A stretch of DNA of 64,000 nucleotides from NCBI GenBank assembly GCA_964036665.1, contig OZ038527.1:10261835-10325834 (forward strand). The letters are read 5' to 3'. Position numbers and translations under genes: made by a program. The DNA comes from Gordius sp. MW1. Its lineage: Eukaryota > Nematomorpha > Gordioida > Gordea > Gordiidae. Below the pieces are notes generated by a model that did not search any database, was not told the origin of the DNA, and worked only from the letters and a program-made list of their open reading frames with translations. Shown piece by piece: positions 32,455 through 42,421 of this stretch (position 1 is its first letter; every line of letters starts with the position of its first letter).

Positions 32455-34156
32455 TTAGTCCATCTTTAGCCAACACAAACAAACGGGATGGTTACCCGCG
32501 CGAGAACATGCCACGTATAGCTGTCCGTGGGAAAAGCAAGATGTGCCCAAATCTAAGCCACAAATAGACATCGTTTGACCTTGAGCCTTATTGATTGTCA
32601 TTGCGAATGCCAATCTTATTGGAAATTGAAAAAGTTTGAATTCAATTGGCACATTTGAGGGAATCATAGGGATTCGTGGTAGCAATAAATTTTCACCTCG
32701 GAACTTTCCATTCAAAATGGTGACTTCGAGAAGATTCTTCATGCATTTTTTAATCACTAATCTTGTGCCATTGCACAGCCGTGGTGGGTTAAAATTACGA
32801 AGCAAAATTACCGGAGAGCCAACCTTCAATTGTAAAAGGTGCGGAGGCATGCCTGACAAATCCAATGAATTCAAAAACTCTATTGGATAATTTACAGCTT
32901 CGTTAGCATCGCAAAATGTATCGATAGATTTGTATGACACCAAGTCACCTGGCAACAACTGTTGTATCTTGGAATTTAAATTATTGACATCTACATTCTT
33001 TGCTGACAATATTGCTCTTTCGGACATCCAAGCGAGATTTTTGTACTGTGTATGTAGATCTGGAAATATGTGGTCCATGAGAGCAATTTGCGTGTCGACG
33101 ATTGTGCAAAAATCCGTCGGTAATTTTATGCATCCAGTATTTTGATACAAAACTATTTTCCATCACCAATATCTAAAAGTTGTTTTGAGAATGTTTCAGC
33201 GGATGGATCTTTAAGCATACGAACGCGCATGTTTAATTTCAGTTCCAACTTTTCAACATTACGCCACAATGACGATGATTTCAAGCAAGCGTTGATCTCA
33301 TCAGCGTACGTTGAACGTGGAATGACGGGAAGTGTTTGTCTGAAATCACCTGAAAGGAGTAACAGAGTGCCTCCAAATAGTTTGTCATTGTTTTTTTATA
33401 TCTTTCAATGTCCTATCCAATGCCTCAAGGGAATGTTTGTGTGCCATAGTACATTCATCCCAGATAACTTTACACCGTTTAAGTACTGTGGCCATAGACG
33501 ACTGTTTTTTTATGTTGCATACTGCCTCTGGGTTATTTTGGATATTTAGTGGCAGCTTAAATGCAGAATGAACTGTTCTGCCTCCATCTAATAAAGTAGT
33601 TGCAATGCCAGATGATGCAACTGCCAATGCGATACCATTTTTGATCGTATCTTGGCAAGAATTATCGAAATGAGAAATGTTTTGCCAGTTCCACCTGGTG
33701 CATTCAAAAAAAGAAACCACCTTGTCCTGCTGAAACTGCAAGCATAATTCGGTCGTCAATGCATTTTTGTTCATCATTTAGTAGTGGGACATTGCGAGTA
33801 ACAATTGCTGCCATTTCTACAGTATTGTATTGCAGTTCAAGACTCATATTAGTGTTGAGGAAATCAGATGCACTTCGATTAGGTGAATTCATACCAAAAT
33901 GACTAATTTTTAAATTGGCAATGACAATGCAAAGATCCTCAAGAGCTATCAATGCTTCATTGTACATAGCGTCGCTGAATAATATCGATAGATCGTTGCA
34001 CCTTGCTCGATATCGATGTAAGATATCCTCAGCCATTGAATCTTTGTGCTTATCCCACAACGTTTGTGCACGGGCAGGGAAACATGTAGTCAACACCATA
34101 GCAAATAGGAGACGAATTTGTGTTGCTGTTGAGTTTAATGCTGCTTCAGTAAGCAA
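32455..34156 (-). pseudogene. Helitron Pif1-like helicase, broken
   Basis: Minus-strand frames at 34156-33704, 33777-33385 and 33150-32455. The first resembles the linker ahead of the helicase. Walker A (NAPGGTGKTF) lies near 33690, one frame off from the preceding GQGGFFF in a T run. The last block carries LNSLDLSGMPPHLLQLKVG and VILLRNFNPPRLCNGTRL. It ends with INKAQGQTMSICGLDLG and YVACSR, the SF1B C-terminal motifs. At least two frame breaks. Helitron helicases unwind DNA during rolling-circle transposition. Confidence 0.8.
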
Positions 34157-34323
34157 ACTGTCCCTGAGTGCTTATATATGCGATTGTTTTTTAATTATTA
34201 TGTGGGAATTTTAGGGCATATATGATGATAAAGCGGGTATTGAAGTAAAAATAAATTTTGATGTCTATATGTTCTACTTCTATTGTTCTATTTCCGTATA
34301 CAGTGCAACGCATACGAATACAT

Positions 34324-34923
34324 AGAGCCCTGCAAAATTGAATTTTATCGGCCCGAGCCCGAAACCTTTTTTTATTTTTTGCCCGACCCGAGCCCGATTT
34401 GTTTTTTTCACTCAGGCCCGACCCGAGCCCGAGCCCGGCCCGACTTTTGTAAAAATGTAAATTTGTACCAATTTTATTTCAAAAATTTATTTATAAATAT
34501 ATTACGTATCGCGAATATTATGTGATTTAAAATATGAAGAATTATGGTAAATAATACTAACTCTATTGTTCAAAATAGCTACTATTATTTTTGCTTTTAA
34601 GCTTAATCTACACCATATTGTTTTAAATATTTCATCATCACTCATAGTCAAAGTTATACATAGCATAGATAGACCCACATAGCTAACCAACAGTGGTAGT
34701 AAAATTCTAAATATTTATTTGTAGGGGGATTATCTTGTATTGTAATTATATTTTGGATTTTCAAATTTTTTTTCGGGCTCGGGCCTCGGGTCGGGCTGGC
34801 CCATCAGGCCCGACCCGACATCAGGCCCGACCCAAGCCCGAGGCCCTATCAATGTTTTAAAATTTGCCCGAGGCCCAACGGGCCGAACTCGGGCCGGGCC
34901 TCGGACGGCCCGTGCAGGGCTCT
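34324..34923. mobile_element. hAT-like non-autonomous element with AGCCCGA arrays
   Basis: 600 bp, inverted ends AGAGCCCTGCA and TGCAGGGCTCT. Flanks GAATACAT and AAATACAA agree at 6 of 8 positions. Both ends are dense in AGCCCGA/TCGGGCT and GGCCCGA words; the middle is AT-rich. It is inserted in the Helitron between the helicase and the SNAPC3 array. Confidence 0.7.
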
Positions 34924-35148
34924 AAATACAACATAACGCAATAATATATCAAAGTTGTTAAAATATAAAAAAATAATTAAATTATTAAATGTAAAACTTT
35001 CATATTTTTTTTATCCTTCTAAAGAATGACAAAGACAATTATAAATACATGCCAAAGTATAAGTGATAAAATTTGCAACTAATCTGTACTAAAAAATTAA
35101 TAATAGATAAAAAATGATATTTATATATATTGCAATACTAAATAGCAT

Positions 35149-36375
35149 TTACTCAGAATAATCAACATTGGATGACTGTCTCATATCATTATAAAATGTA
35201 TTTTCAATTAAGAAACACCCAGATCTAAATATATCCTGTAATAATAGTCTATTTGGAAAAATTTATTATACCTTTGTAAAATAAGATACAGGTTTTTTAA
35301 GATTCTCACTAATGTCCTCACATATTCCAAAGTCATTATTACAAAATATTTTATTTTTTAATGCAGATAATGAGGTATGTTTAAGAACATCAAAACTCTG
35401 ATCAACCTTAGCTGCCAAATATAGATAAAGATATTTTTTATCCTTCTAAAGAATGACATTTGCATAAGACAATTATAATTGCATGCCAAAGTATAAGTGA
35501 TAATAAGCTGTCCTAAAAAATTAATAATAGATAAATCATGACATTTATATATGTTGCAATACTAAATAGCATTTACTCAGAATAATGTACGTTGCATGAC
35601 AAATTTATTATACCTTTGTAAAATAAGATACAGGTTTTTGGGGGTTTTCACTAATGTCCTCACATATTCCAAAGTCATTATTACAAAATATTTTATCTTT
35701 TAATGCAGATAATGAGGTATGTCCAAGAACATCAAAACTCTGATCAACATTAGCTGTCAAATATAGATAAAGATATTTTTTTATCCTTCTAAAGAATGAC
35801 ATTTCATAAGACAATTAGAATTGCATCTAAATATATCCTGAAATAATAGTGTATTTGGAAAAATTTATTATACCTTTGTAAAATAAGATACAGGTTTTTT
35901 GGGATTCTCACTAATGTCCTCACATATTCCAAAGTCATTATTACAAAATATTTTATCTTTTAATGCAGATAATGAGGTATGTCCAAGAACATCAAAACTC
36001 TGATAAACAATAGCTGTCAAATATAGATAAAGATATTTTTTTATCCTTCTAAAGAATGGCATTTGCATAAGACAATTATAATTGCATGCCAAAGTATAAG
36101 TGATAAATTTTGCAACTAATCTGTACTAAAAAATTAATAATAGATAAAAAATGATAGTTATATATATTGCAATACTAAATAGCATTTACTCAGAATAATC
36201 AACATTGGATGACTGTCTCATATCATTATAAAATGTATTTTCAATTAAGAAACACCCAGATCTAAATATATCCTGTAATAATAGTCTATTTGGAAAAATT
36301 TATTATACCTTTGTAAAATAAGATATAGGTTTTTTGGGGTTCTCACTAATGTCCTCACATATTCCAAAGTCAAAC
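35149..36375 (-). pseudogene. SNAPC3: Tandem array of SNAPC3 exon pairs inside a Helitron
   Basis: Four diverged direct copies on the minus strand, at about 36375-36186, 36065-35826, 35806-35577 and 35455-35149. The longest exon reads KYLYLYL, then FDVLGHTSLSALKDKIFC, CEDISENPKKPVSYFTK. A 36-nt GT-AG intron follows (35271-35236 in the last copy). The next exon is SGCFLIENTFYNDMR, then SSNVDYSE and a stop. This aligns with the SNAP50 domain of SNAPC3 (VLGSQxLxxLRDxIxC, then SGYFFIExTFYNDMR). SNAPC3 is part of the complex that starts snRNA gene transcription. Exon 2 is complete in the first and last copies and cut in the middle two; exon 1 is cut in the first copy at 36375. These are fragments, not a working gene. 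Confidence 0.8.
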
Positions 36376-37021
36376 GGAATATGTCTGTTCGCGAAAGAAT
36401 ACATTCACAACACGATAGATACGCAGTATAAGTCATGAGGTGGCGTTTGAGTGACATTTTAGTAAACGTCAAAACGTATAAAACTAAATAACTTGACCGT
36501 CTTATGACTTAGAGATTTCAAATATAGTTAAAAACCTATTCTCAGACCTACCAAATATTCGCAGAAATTTCCATCTAAATCGGTCCGGTCGTTTCGGAGG
36601 AGTTGAATAACTAACACCGTTTCACGTGATTTTTATATATATAGATGAAAAAAATAACATTTATTATGAAAAGTGCAGACTAAGAAAACTATAGATAAAT
36701 TTGAAATATAAAAAAATTAAATTTTTTGTTCTAGCAAACATAGACTAATAATAAATATAGACTGCCGAACAGCTGTTTTTCTGTATCTAACTAGCTTGCG
36801 CTAAATTCAGCCAATTTTAACGCTTCGTCCGCCATTTTAAAATAGGGAAGTATATCAAGTAATATATCCATTGCAACATTGATATAAGGAATACGTCATC
36901 TAAGCTACGTCCCCCTTTTTATAACCAACTACCACCAGCCATTTTTCAAGTTAGTTACGTTTAATTAGATTTTCTCATTATATTTAACAATAATTTATCC
37001 CCATGTTTTACATATAAATAG

Positions 37022-37353
37022 ATGAAGCATTGCAGTCTATGCCATTTGTATATAGGATCTAGTCGAAACATAGGATTTCACAAGTGATATATTGTTTTAA
37101 TATTAATTTTTAATTTAGATTTCCTGTGAAGAATAAAAATTTGGTAGAAAAATGGATACAAGTTATGGGTCCACAATTTATTTTAAAGAAGAACTCCCTT
37201 ATATGCTCAAACCATTTCGAGCAGAAAGACTATTATCCTACGAAGTTAAATAATAGGCTTCGGGAGACGGCTGTCCCCAAAATTCATGTAAATGGCAAAA
37301 CTTCAGCAAAAGCTCTTCAAGATATTACAAACACCCATGATACCCAAAATAAG
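37022..37353 (+). CDS. THAP-domain exons of the P-type element
   Basis: Exon 1 (37022-37083) and exon 2 (37119-37353) joined over a 35-nt intron. The protein starts MKHCSLCHLYIG, then GFHKFPVKNKNLVEKWIQ, SLICSNHF and ETAVPKI. This is a full C2CH zinc-coordinating THAP finger: CxxC near residues 4-7, the FHKFP motif, W, CxxH in ICSNHF, and the closing AVP. THAP domains bind specific DNA and are the N-terminal domain of P-element transposases and of THAP9. A donor GTAATA follows at 37354. A candidate third exon (about 37423-37471, AHNQPPP) lies in a small local duplication. The rest of the transposase is not recognisable. Confidence 0.75.
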
Positions 37354-37389
37354 GTAATATTGCTTTATCCATATGCAAATATGATTTAA

Positions 37390-37548
37390 TAACATGCCTT
37401 CTTAAAACCTTTTTAGAGGATAAGACCATCACCTCCTGCCCACAACCAACCACCACCAGCCGTATGTCAGGTTAGTTATGTTCAATATAATCTTCTCTGT
37501 GTTTTCAAGATTGCTTAACATGCCTTCTTAAAACCTTTTTAGAGGAAA
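37390..37548 (+). repeat. Local direct duplication next to the THAP exons
   Basis: AACATGCCTTCTTAAAACCT is followed by TTTTAGAGGA at both 37390 and 37517. Separately, CCAACCACCACCAGCC at 37443 resembles CCAACTACCACCAGCC at 36923. The duplications cover acceptor-like sites. Confidence 0.5.
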
Positions 37549-38703
37549 AAGTGATGCGGAAAAACCGAGAAAAATCTCGGTCTCGTCTCGTCTCGAAAAA
37601 CCGAGACGAGACGTGAATTTGAAAAATGGAGTCGAGATCGAGACGAGAATTTTGAGGTCGAGACGAGACGCTACGAGATTTTCTCGGCGAGATCTCGACT
37701 TTTCATTGATCGTGAGATTTTGGTAAATTATTGTGTATTTTAATTTACATTTAAGGTATTAAGTGTAAATCAATATGTATGGAATATATTTGATATTAAA
37801 AAAAATCCCAAGTGTAGTTAATATTATATATTTTTGCAAAAAAATTAAAATTTGGCAATCATTTACCTAAGTATGGTTGATTTTTGTCATACATTTAAAT
37901 ACGTACTCATTAATTTAAAGTTTAAACCTTGTGTTCTTAATTCTATAATAATGCTGCTTTTATTGTTGTTTTTACAACGTTTTAATTTGTGCAACTAGTT
38001 ATCAATTCTGTAAATAATAATAACATCATTAAATGTCACTCGCACTTTGTGGTTTATAGCGCTATAGTAAACATGCAATAAACACTATGGGCTATAATTA
38101 ATGATGGTTATATTAATGGACTTAAACATTTGCCTTAAATATGTTAAGGTCTACTTTGAAGCATTAGCAAAGGTTAATAAAGGGTCTCATTTGCTCAATT
38201 ATGCAACTATATCAACTATAAGCGAACTTATAATTTTCGAAGTCCATTTATAGTTGACAGACACAGTGAATTTAATACAAATATTATAATTTGCTAGAAC
38301 AATAAAATTTAATTTTTAAAATTTCAAATTTACTTATAGTTTTTTTAGTCTGCACTTTTTATAGAAAATGTTATCTTTATGAGTCATATCTTTATATTGT
38401 CAATGAGATGTCGTGTCCCGTTAAATCTTTAAAAAGTTTGTGTATTAAAGTTTTTCGAAAAATATAAAATTTGCCATTTGAATTTTTGAACACTTATTTA
38501 TATTTTTAATAAAACAGGAGAAGTTTTTATTCTGAACATATTTTTTTTTAAAAGTCGAGACGAGACGAGAATTCTCGTCGAGACGAGACGAGACCGAGAT
38601 TTTTCTAGACCGAGACGAGACGAGATCGAGATTTTCTTAATCGCACCCGAGACGAGACGAGATTTTGTTTTCGAGACCGAGACGAGACGAGATCGAAACA
38701 CTA
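37549..38703 (+). mobile_element. hAT element, GAGACGA-array type, second copy
   Basis: 1155 bp with ends AGTGATGCGG and GATCGAAACACTA, the same ends as the element at 18978-20326, but a different interior. Dense GAGACGA/TCTCGTC words lie at both ends. The right 410 bp match the inverted host copy at 31618-31931 plus 36646-36738. Flanks show no convincing duplication. No coding remains. Confidence 0.75.
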
Positions 38704-38834
38704 GTAGATTTATTAAACCTTCTCTACTAAATCTTTAATTAAAAAAATTGTAAAGTTTTTTGTTATATTTTTGAATAAAAGATTAGCTCCTGGAAATTTC
38801 TATTATATTATATTTATATACATAGACAATGGGA

Positions 38835-38940
38835 AACATATACAAAGACCATCCATATTGTCAAAATTATGATATTGTCGTTGAAAAATTGGCAAAATGT
38901 CAAAGAAAACTTAAAATTTACAAGAAACAATTATTTTTAC
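38835..38940 (+). CDS. Coiled-coil exon candidate of the P-type element
   Basis: Plus-strand open stretch KDHPYCQNYDIVVEKLAKCQ continuing RKLKIYKKQ, preceded by an acceptor-like TATATACATAG and followed by AGGTCAAT. Coiled coils behind the THAP finger are usual in P transposases and THAP proteins. Exact borders are uncertain. Confidence 0.35.
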
Positions 38941-39000
38941 AGGTCAATAAAAGGATATGATCCCATTCAATTAGTGTTTTAATACGATCTTATATATATT

Positions 39001-40663
39001 GTGCAATGGGCTCGTTTTTTGGTGTCCGTGCGTCCGTTGTATCCTCCCTATCTATTTGCATTGGGTATATTAGGTTATCGCTTTTTTAAATTAATGCATG
39101 AGAAAGAGGTGCCCCACCCCTCATCTCTATCTCCCTCGCTGTGTTATTTTTTAAATTAATGCATAAGAGGTGCCCCACCCCTCATCTCTATCTCCCTCGG
39201 TGTGTTATATATAAGATTTGATAAATTATCTATTATATAATAAACATAAATAAAAGTTGTTTACTTTTAATTGCTATGCAACTTAACTAGTTATATAATA
39301 AACATAAATAAAAGTTGTTTACTTTTAATTGCTATGCAATTTAACTAGTTTTTTAATTAGAATCCCGGAGTCTTTTTTGACTCTTATGATTGTTCTTGTT
39401 ACTATCATTGATAATAAGAATTTTTGGCCTCCGCTGGCTCCTGACCGATGGAAAAAATGACCATTGGCCAAAATGTGAATCGAAATTATTTTTTTCGTTT
39501 TTTTTACTATTATGATTGTTCCTGTTCCTAAAATTGCTATTATGACTTTTTGGCCGTCCGCTGGCTGCTGACCAATGTTATATAATAAACATAAATAAAA
39601 GTTGTTTACTTTTAATTGCTATGCAATTTAACTAGTTTTTGGGTTCGAATCCCGGAGTTTTTTTTGACTCTTATGATTGTTCTTGTTACTATCATTGATA
39701 ATAAGACTTTTTGGCCGTCCGTTGGCTGCTGACCAATGAAAAAAATGACCATTGGCCAAAATGTGAATCCGAGTTTATTTCGTTTTTTTTTTGACTATTA
39801 TGATTGTTCCTGTTACTACCATTGCTATTATGACTTTTTGGCCGTCCGCTGGCTCCTGACCGATGGAAAAAATGACCATTGGCCAAAATGTGAATCGAAA
39901 TTATTTTTTTCGTTTTTTTTGACTATTATGATTGTTCCTGTTCCTACCATTGCTATTATGACTTTTAGGCGGTCCGGTGGATGCTGACCAATGGAATAAA
40001 ATAACCATTGGCCAAAATGGATTCGAAAACTTTTTTTCCGTTTTTTTTTTTGACTATTATGAATTTATATCCACTTTTACCTTGTCCTGGCTGCTGACCA
40101 ATGGAAAAAAATGACCATTGGCCAAAATGTGATTCGAAAATTTTTTTTTCGTTTCTTTTACTCTTATGAATTTATATCCACTTTTACCGTGTGCTGGCTG
40201 CTGACCAATGGAAAAAAATGACCATTGGCCAAAGTGAGCATCAAAATTTTTTTTTCCGTTTTTTTGGCTATCATTGACTTATAGAGTATCTGTTGATACT
40301 GACCAATAGAGAAAAAATGACCATTGGCCAAATTTTTGATTTTTTTAATTAAAAATTGTTCAAATTCAACAAAAAATTTCTCCCAACAATTCTGCAAATT
40401 CTTAACATTGCATTGTGTTGTTTTATAATATAATGTTTGTTAGACCCATAATCACTAAAGGCCATAAAAACTAATGTAATACGCAACTAGATGCAAACAC
40501 TAAATCTAACCCTAACCCTTGCCTATATTACATTTTGCCTATATTACATTTTGCCTATAATGGAAAATTTGTATAAATAATTAATTAATCATTAGGCATT
40601 TAATACCCCCCTGTAGGCATTCTCGCCCCTTCCCACCTTTCTCGCCCATAAATTGCATAGCAA
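39001..40663 (+). repeat. Composite hairpin repeat, copy 2
   Basis: Starts within the shared head (GGGCTCGTTTTTTGGTGTCC) and ends GCCCATAAATTGCATAGCAA. About eight hairpin modules in tandem (39440-40345), each with CCAATGG, A-run, CCATTGG, then GAATCGAAA, a T run and CTATTATGATTGTTCC-like spacer. The spacer piece TAAAAGTTGTTTACTTTTAA and ATTGCTATGCAA is repeated three times in the left part. Confidence 0.75.
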
Positions 40664-40780
40664 ATATGATACATTTATACGAAGTACAGATGAGTCGTCC
40701 CCCCTTCCCTTCCCCTCTTTCCTTCCCCTCTTCCCTTCCCTTCTCCCCCTTCCCACGAGGGCCGAAGGCCCTCGTATTTA
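40664..40780 (+). repeat. Tail of composite repeat copy 2
   Basis: GATGAGTCGTCCCCCCTTCC, a pyrimidine tract with internal CCCTTCC repeats, and the hairpin GAGGGCC-GAA-GGCCCTC. The stem here is perfect over seven pairs. Confidence 0.55.
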
Positions 40781-41880
40781 TAAACGTTATATACTGTATT
40801 TTTGAATAAACTTATTGTATTTACAATTCAGATGTAGCAGGGACCTTTTTATTTTTTACTTTTTATGAATATAGACCTTTTTTTGCTCTATAACAGGATC
40901 TTTTTTATTCATGTTAAAAGTTTTAAAAAATTTAAATACGTCCCTTTCCCTTTTTTAAAATACTTCCCACAGATAAGTTCCTGAAAAAAACTTTGCCTTA
41001 AAAATGCTCAAGCATCTATAAATTTGAAATTCAAATGTAATATAGATGGCGCTAAATTTATAGTTCTATTTGTTCACATTACATATTAAATTGTTATTAA
41101 TTAGTCTTTAAACTTAAATTTTATATATTTTAAGCTTTTATAAATTGAAACAATTTTTGTATGTCCTGATTAACCCCCAAAAAATTTAATTTTCTTGATT
41201 TATTTATAAATTTGAGCTCATTTCATTAGATTTATATATAGGTCGATTTGCTCTGATTGTACTCTCAAGATATGGCTGCCTTCTTACTTTCTTACAAAAA
41301 AACAGTTGTTCGGCAGTCTATGTTTATTATTAGTCTATGCTAGCAAATTTTAACATTTGTATCAAATTCACTGTGTCTGTCAACTATAAATAGACTTCGA
41401 AAATTATAAGTTCGCTTATAGTTGACTTAGTTGCATAATTGAGCAAATTGCGACCCTTTATTAACCCTGGCTAAAGCTTCAAAGTAGACCTTAACATATT
41501 TAAGGCAAACGTTTAGGTCCATTAATATTACCATCATCATTTATAGCCCAGAGTATTTATTGCATGTTTACTATAGCGTTATAAACCACAAAGTGCGAGT
41601 GTTTTAATGAAAATATTTTTATTTACAGAATTGATAACTAGTTGCACATATTAAAACGTTGTAAAAACAACAATAAGAGCAGCATTATTATAAAAATAAG
41701 CATAAAATTTTAAAAATTAAGGTGCACGTATTTAAATTTATGACAAAAGTCATTATAATCAAATTTTAATTCCAAATAATTAACTTTCAATTCTAACTAA
41801 CTTTGTCATAAATAATTATTTATCGAATACAGTAAAGGTTTGTTAATTTATTTTATATCGCACAATTATAGAAATTATAG

Positions 41881-42149
41881 TAAATTTGGATGCACCTGCC
41901 AACCCAGCTTATAATGTGAAAAGTAATGCATATGACAAAACTATGTATTCACATAATGTCTTATTAAGGTTCAAAAATTTGGGAGGTATACTATTAGTTG
42001 AAGCATAAAAACTTTTAAAACTCATGATTTAATATTTATCTATTACGGTGTCATCAAATACTCTGTGGTGCTTCTGAAATCGTTAGGCGGGGGCTCAAAA
42101 ATTTCGAGCCACCTTAGTTTAACTTGTATAATTCAAACTGATTGAATAC
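41881..42149. other. Stretch without recognisable features
   Basis: Between the fading end of the hAT sequence and the LTR at 42150. Nothing recognised. Confidence 0.35.
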
Positions 42150-42421
42150 TGTTATAGACTGCACCATGCGCTGTAGTATTCTAATTCTAATCACCGTTAT
42201 AGACTGCACCATGCGCTGTAGTATTCTAATTCTAATCACCATCACGCGTATCCCCTCACCATCACGCGTATCACCCCACTATCACGCGTATCACCCCACT
42301 ATCACGTGTATCACCCCACTATCACGCGTATCACCCCACCATCACGCGACCTTACCCTATATATACAATATCTTTATGAGTTGTCAGTCTGTTTCGTCTT
42401 TTTGTAATTTAAGTCTCAACA
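42150..42421 (+). mobile_element. 5' LTR of Ty3-like fossil
   Basis: 272 bp, TGTTATAGACT to CAACA, same ends as 233-489. It contains a 41-bp tandem duplication starting GTTATAGACTGCACCATGCG and about five repeats of the unit ATCACGCGTATCACCCCACT. Confidence 0.65.

Larger units (their letters stand above)
31932..36645 (-). mobile_element. Helitron with Pif1-like helicase and SNAPC3 exon array
   Basis: 4714 bp. On the minus strand it starts TCTATATATATAAAAATCAC (after an A) and ends with the hairpin GGCAAAACAACGTTTGCC, then GGGTCAGCTAG, before a T. The empty site is known from the related sequence near 38385 (AAAGAT-ATGA), so the A^T target is confirmed. From 5' to 3' it contains a 5' subterminal part (36376-36645), a tandem array of SNAPC3-like exons (35149-36375), a non-autonomous hAT insertion (34324-34923) and helicase coding (34156-32455). 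I see no Rep (HUH) part, so it is not autonomous. Confidence 0.85.
36739..41339 (+). mobile_element. P-type element with THAP domain
   Basis: 4601 bp, bounded by inverted ends of about 42 bp (CATAGACTAATAATAAATAT on the left, the near-exact inverse on the right) and exact 8-bp duplications CTAGCAAA (36731-36738 and 41340-41347). P elements have 8-bp duplications, ends starting CA and a THAP domain. Inside are the THAP exons (37022-37353), a coiled-coil exon candidate (about 38835-38940), a hAT element (37549-38703) and a composite repeat (39001-40778). I did not find the RNase H-like core, so the element is probably dead. Confidence 0.8.
31618..41880 (-). mobile_element. hAT element (GAGACGA-array type), host of the nested stack
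   Basis: Right end (read from the minus side) TAGTGTTTCGATC at 31618, followed by GAGACGA/TCTCGTC-type words. The sequence runs 31618-31931, is interrupted by a Helitron, resumes 36646-36738, is interrupted by a P-type element and resumes after its duplication at about 41348-41880. The uninterrupted relative at 37549-38703 (inverted) shows the same sequence across both breakpoints, which confirms the order. No transposase domain is visible in what remains. The far end is not seen. Confidence 0.75.

Noticed and set aside
32636-33549. Plus-strand frames opposite the Helitron helicase
   Set aside because: Shadows of the minus-strand helicase, which carries the recognisable motifs.
37022-37353. 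THAP gene as a host transcription factor
   Set aside because: It lies between inverted ends with an exact 8-bp duplication, so it belongs to a P-type transposon.
42236-42350. Regular repeats that might suggest a CRISPR-like array
   Set aside because: Units of about 20 bp directly adjacent, without unique spacers, inside an LTR of a eukaryotic element.
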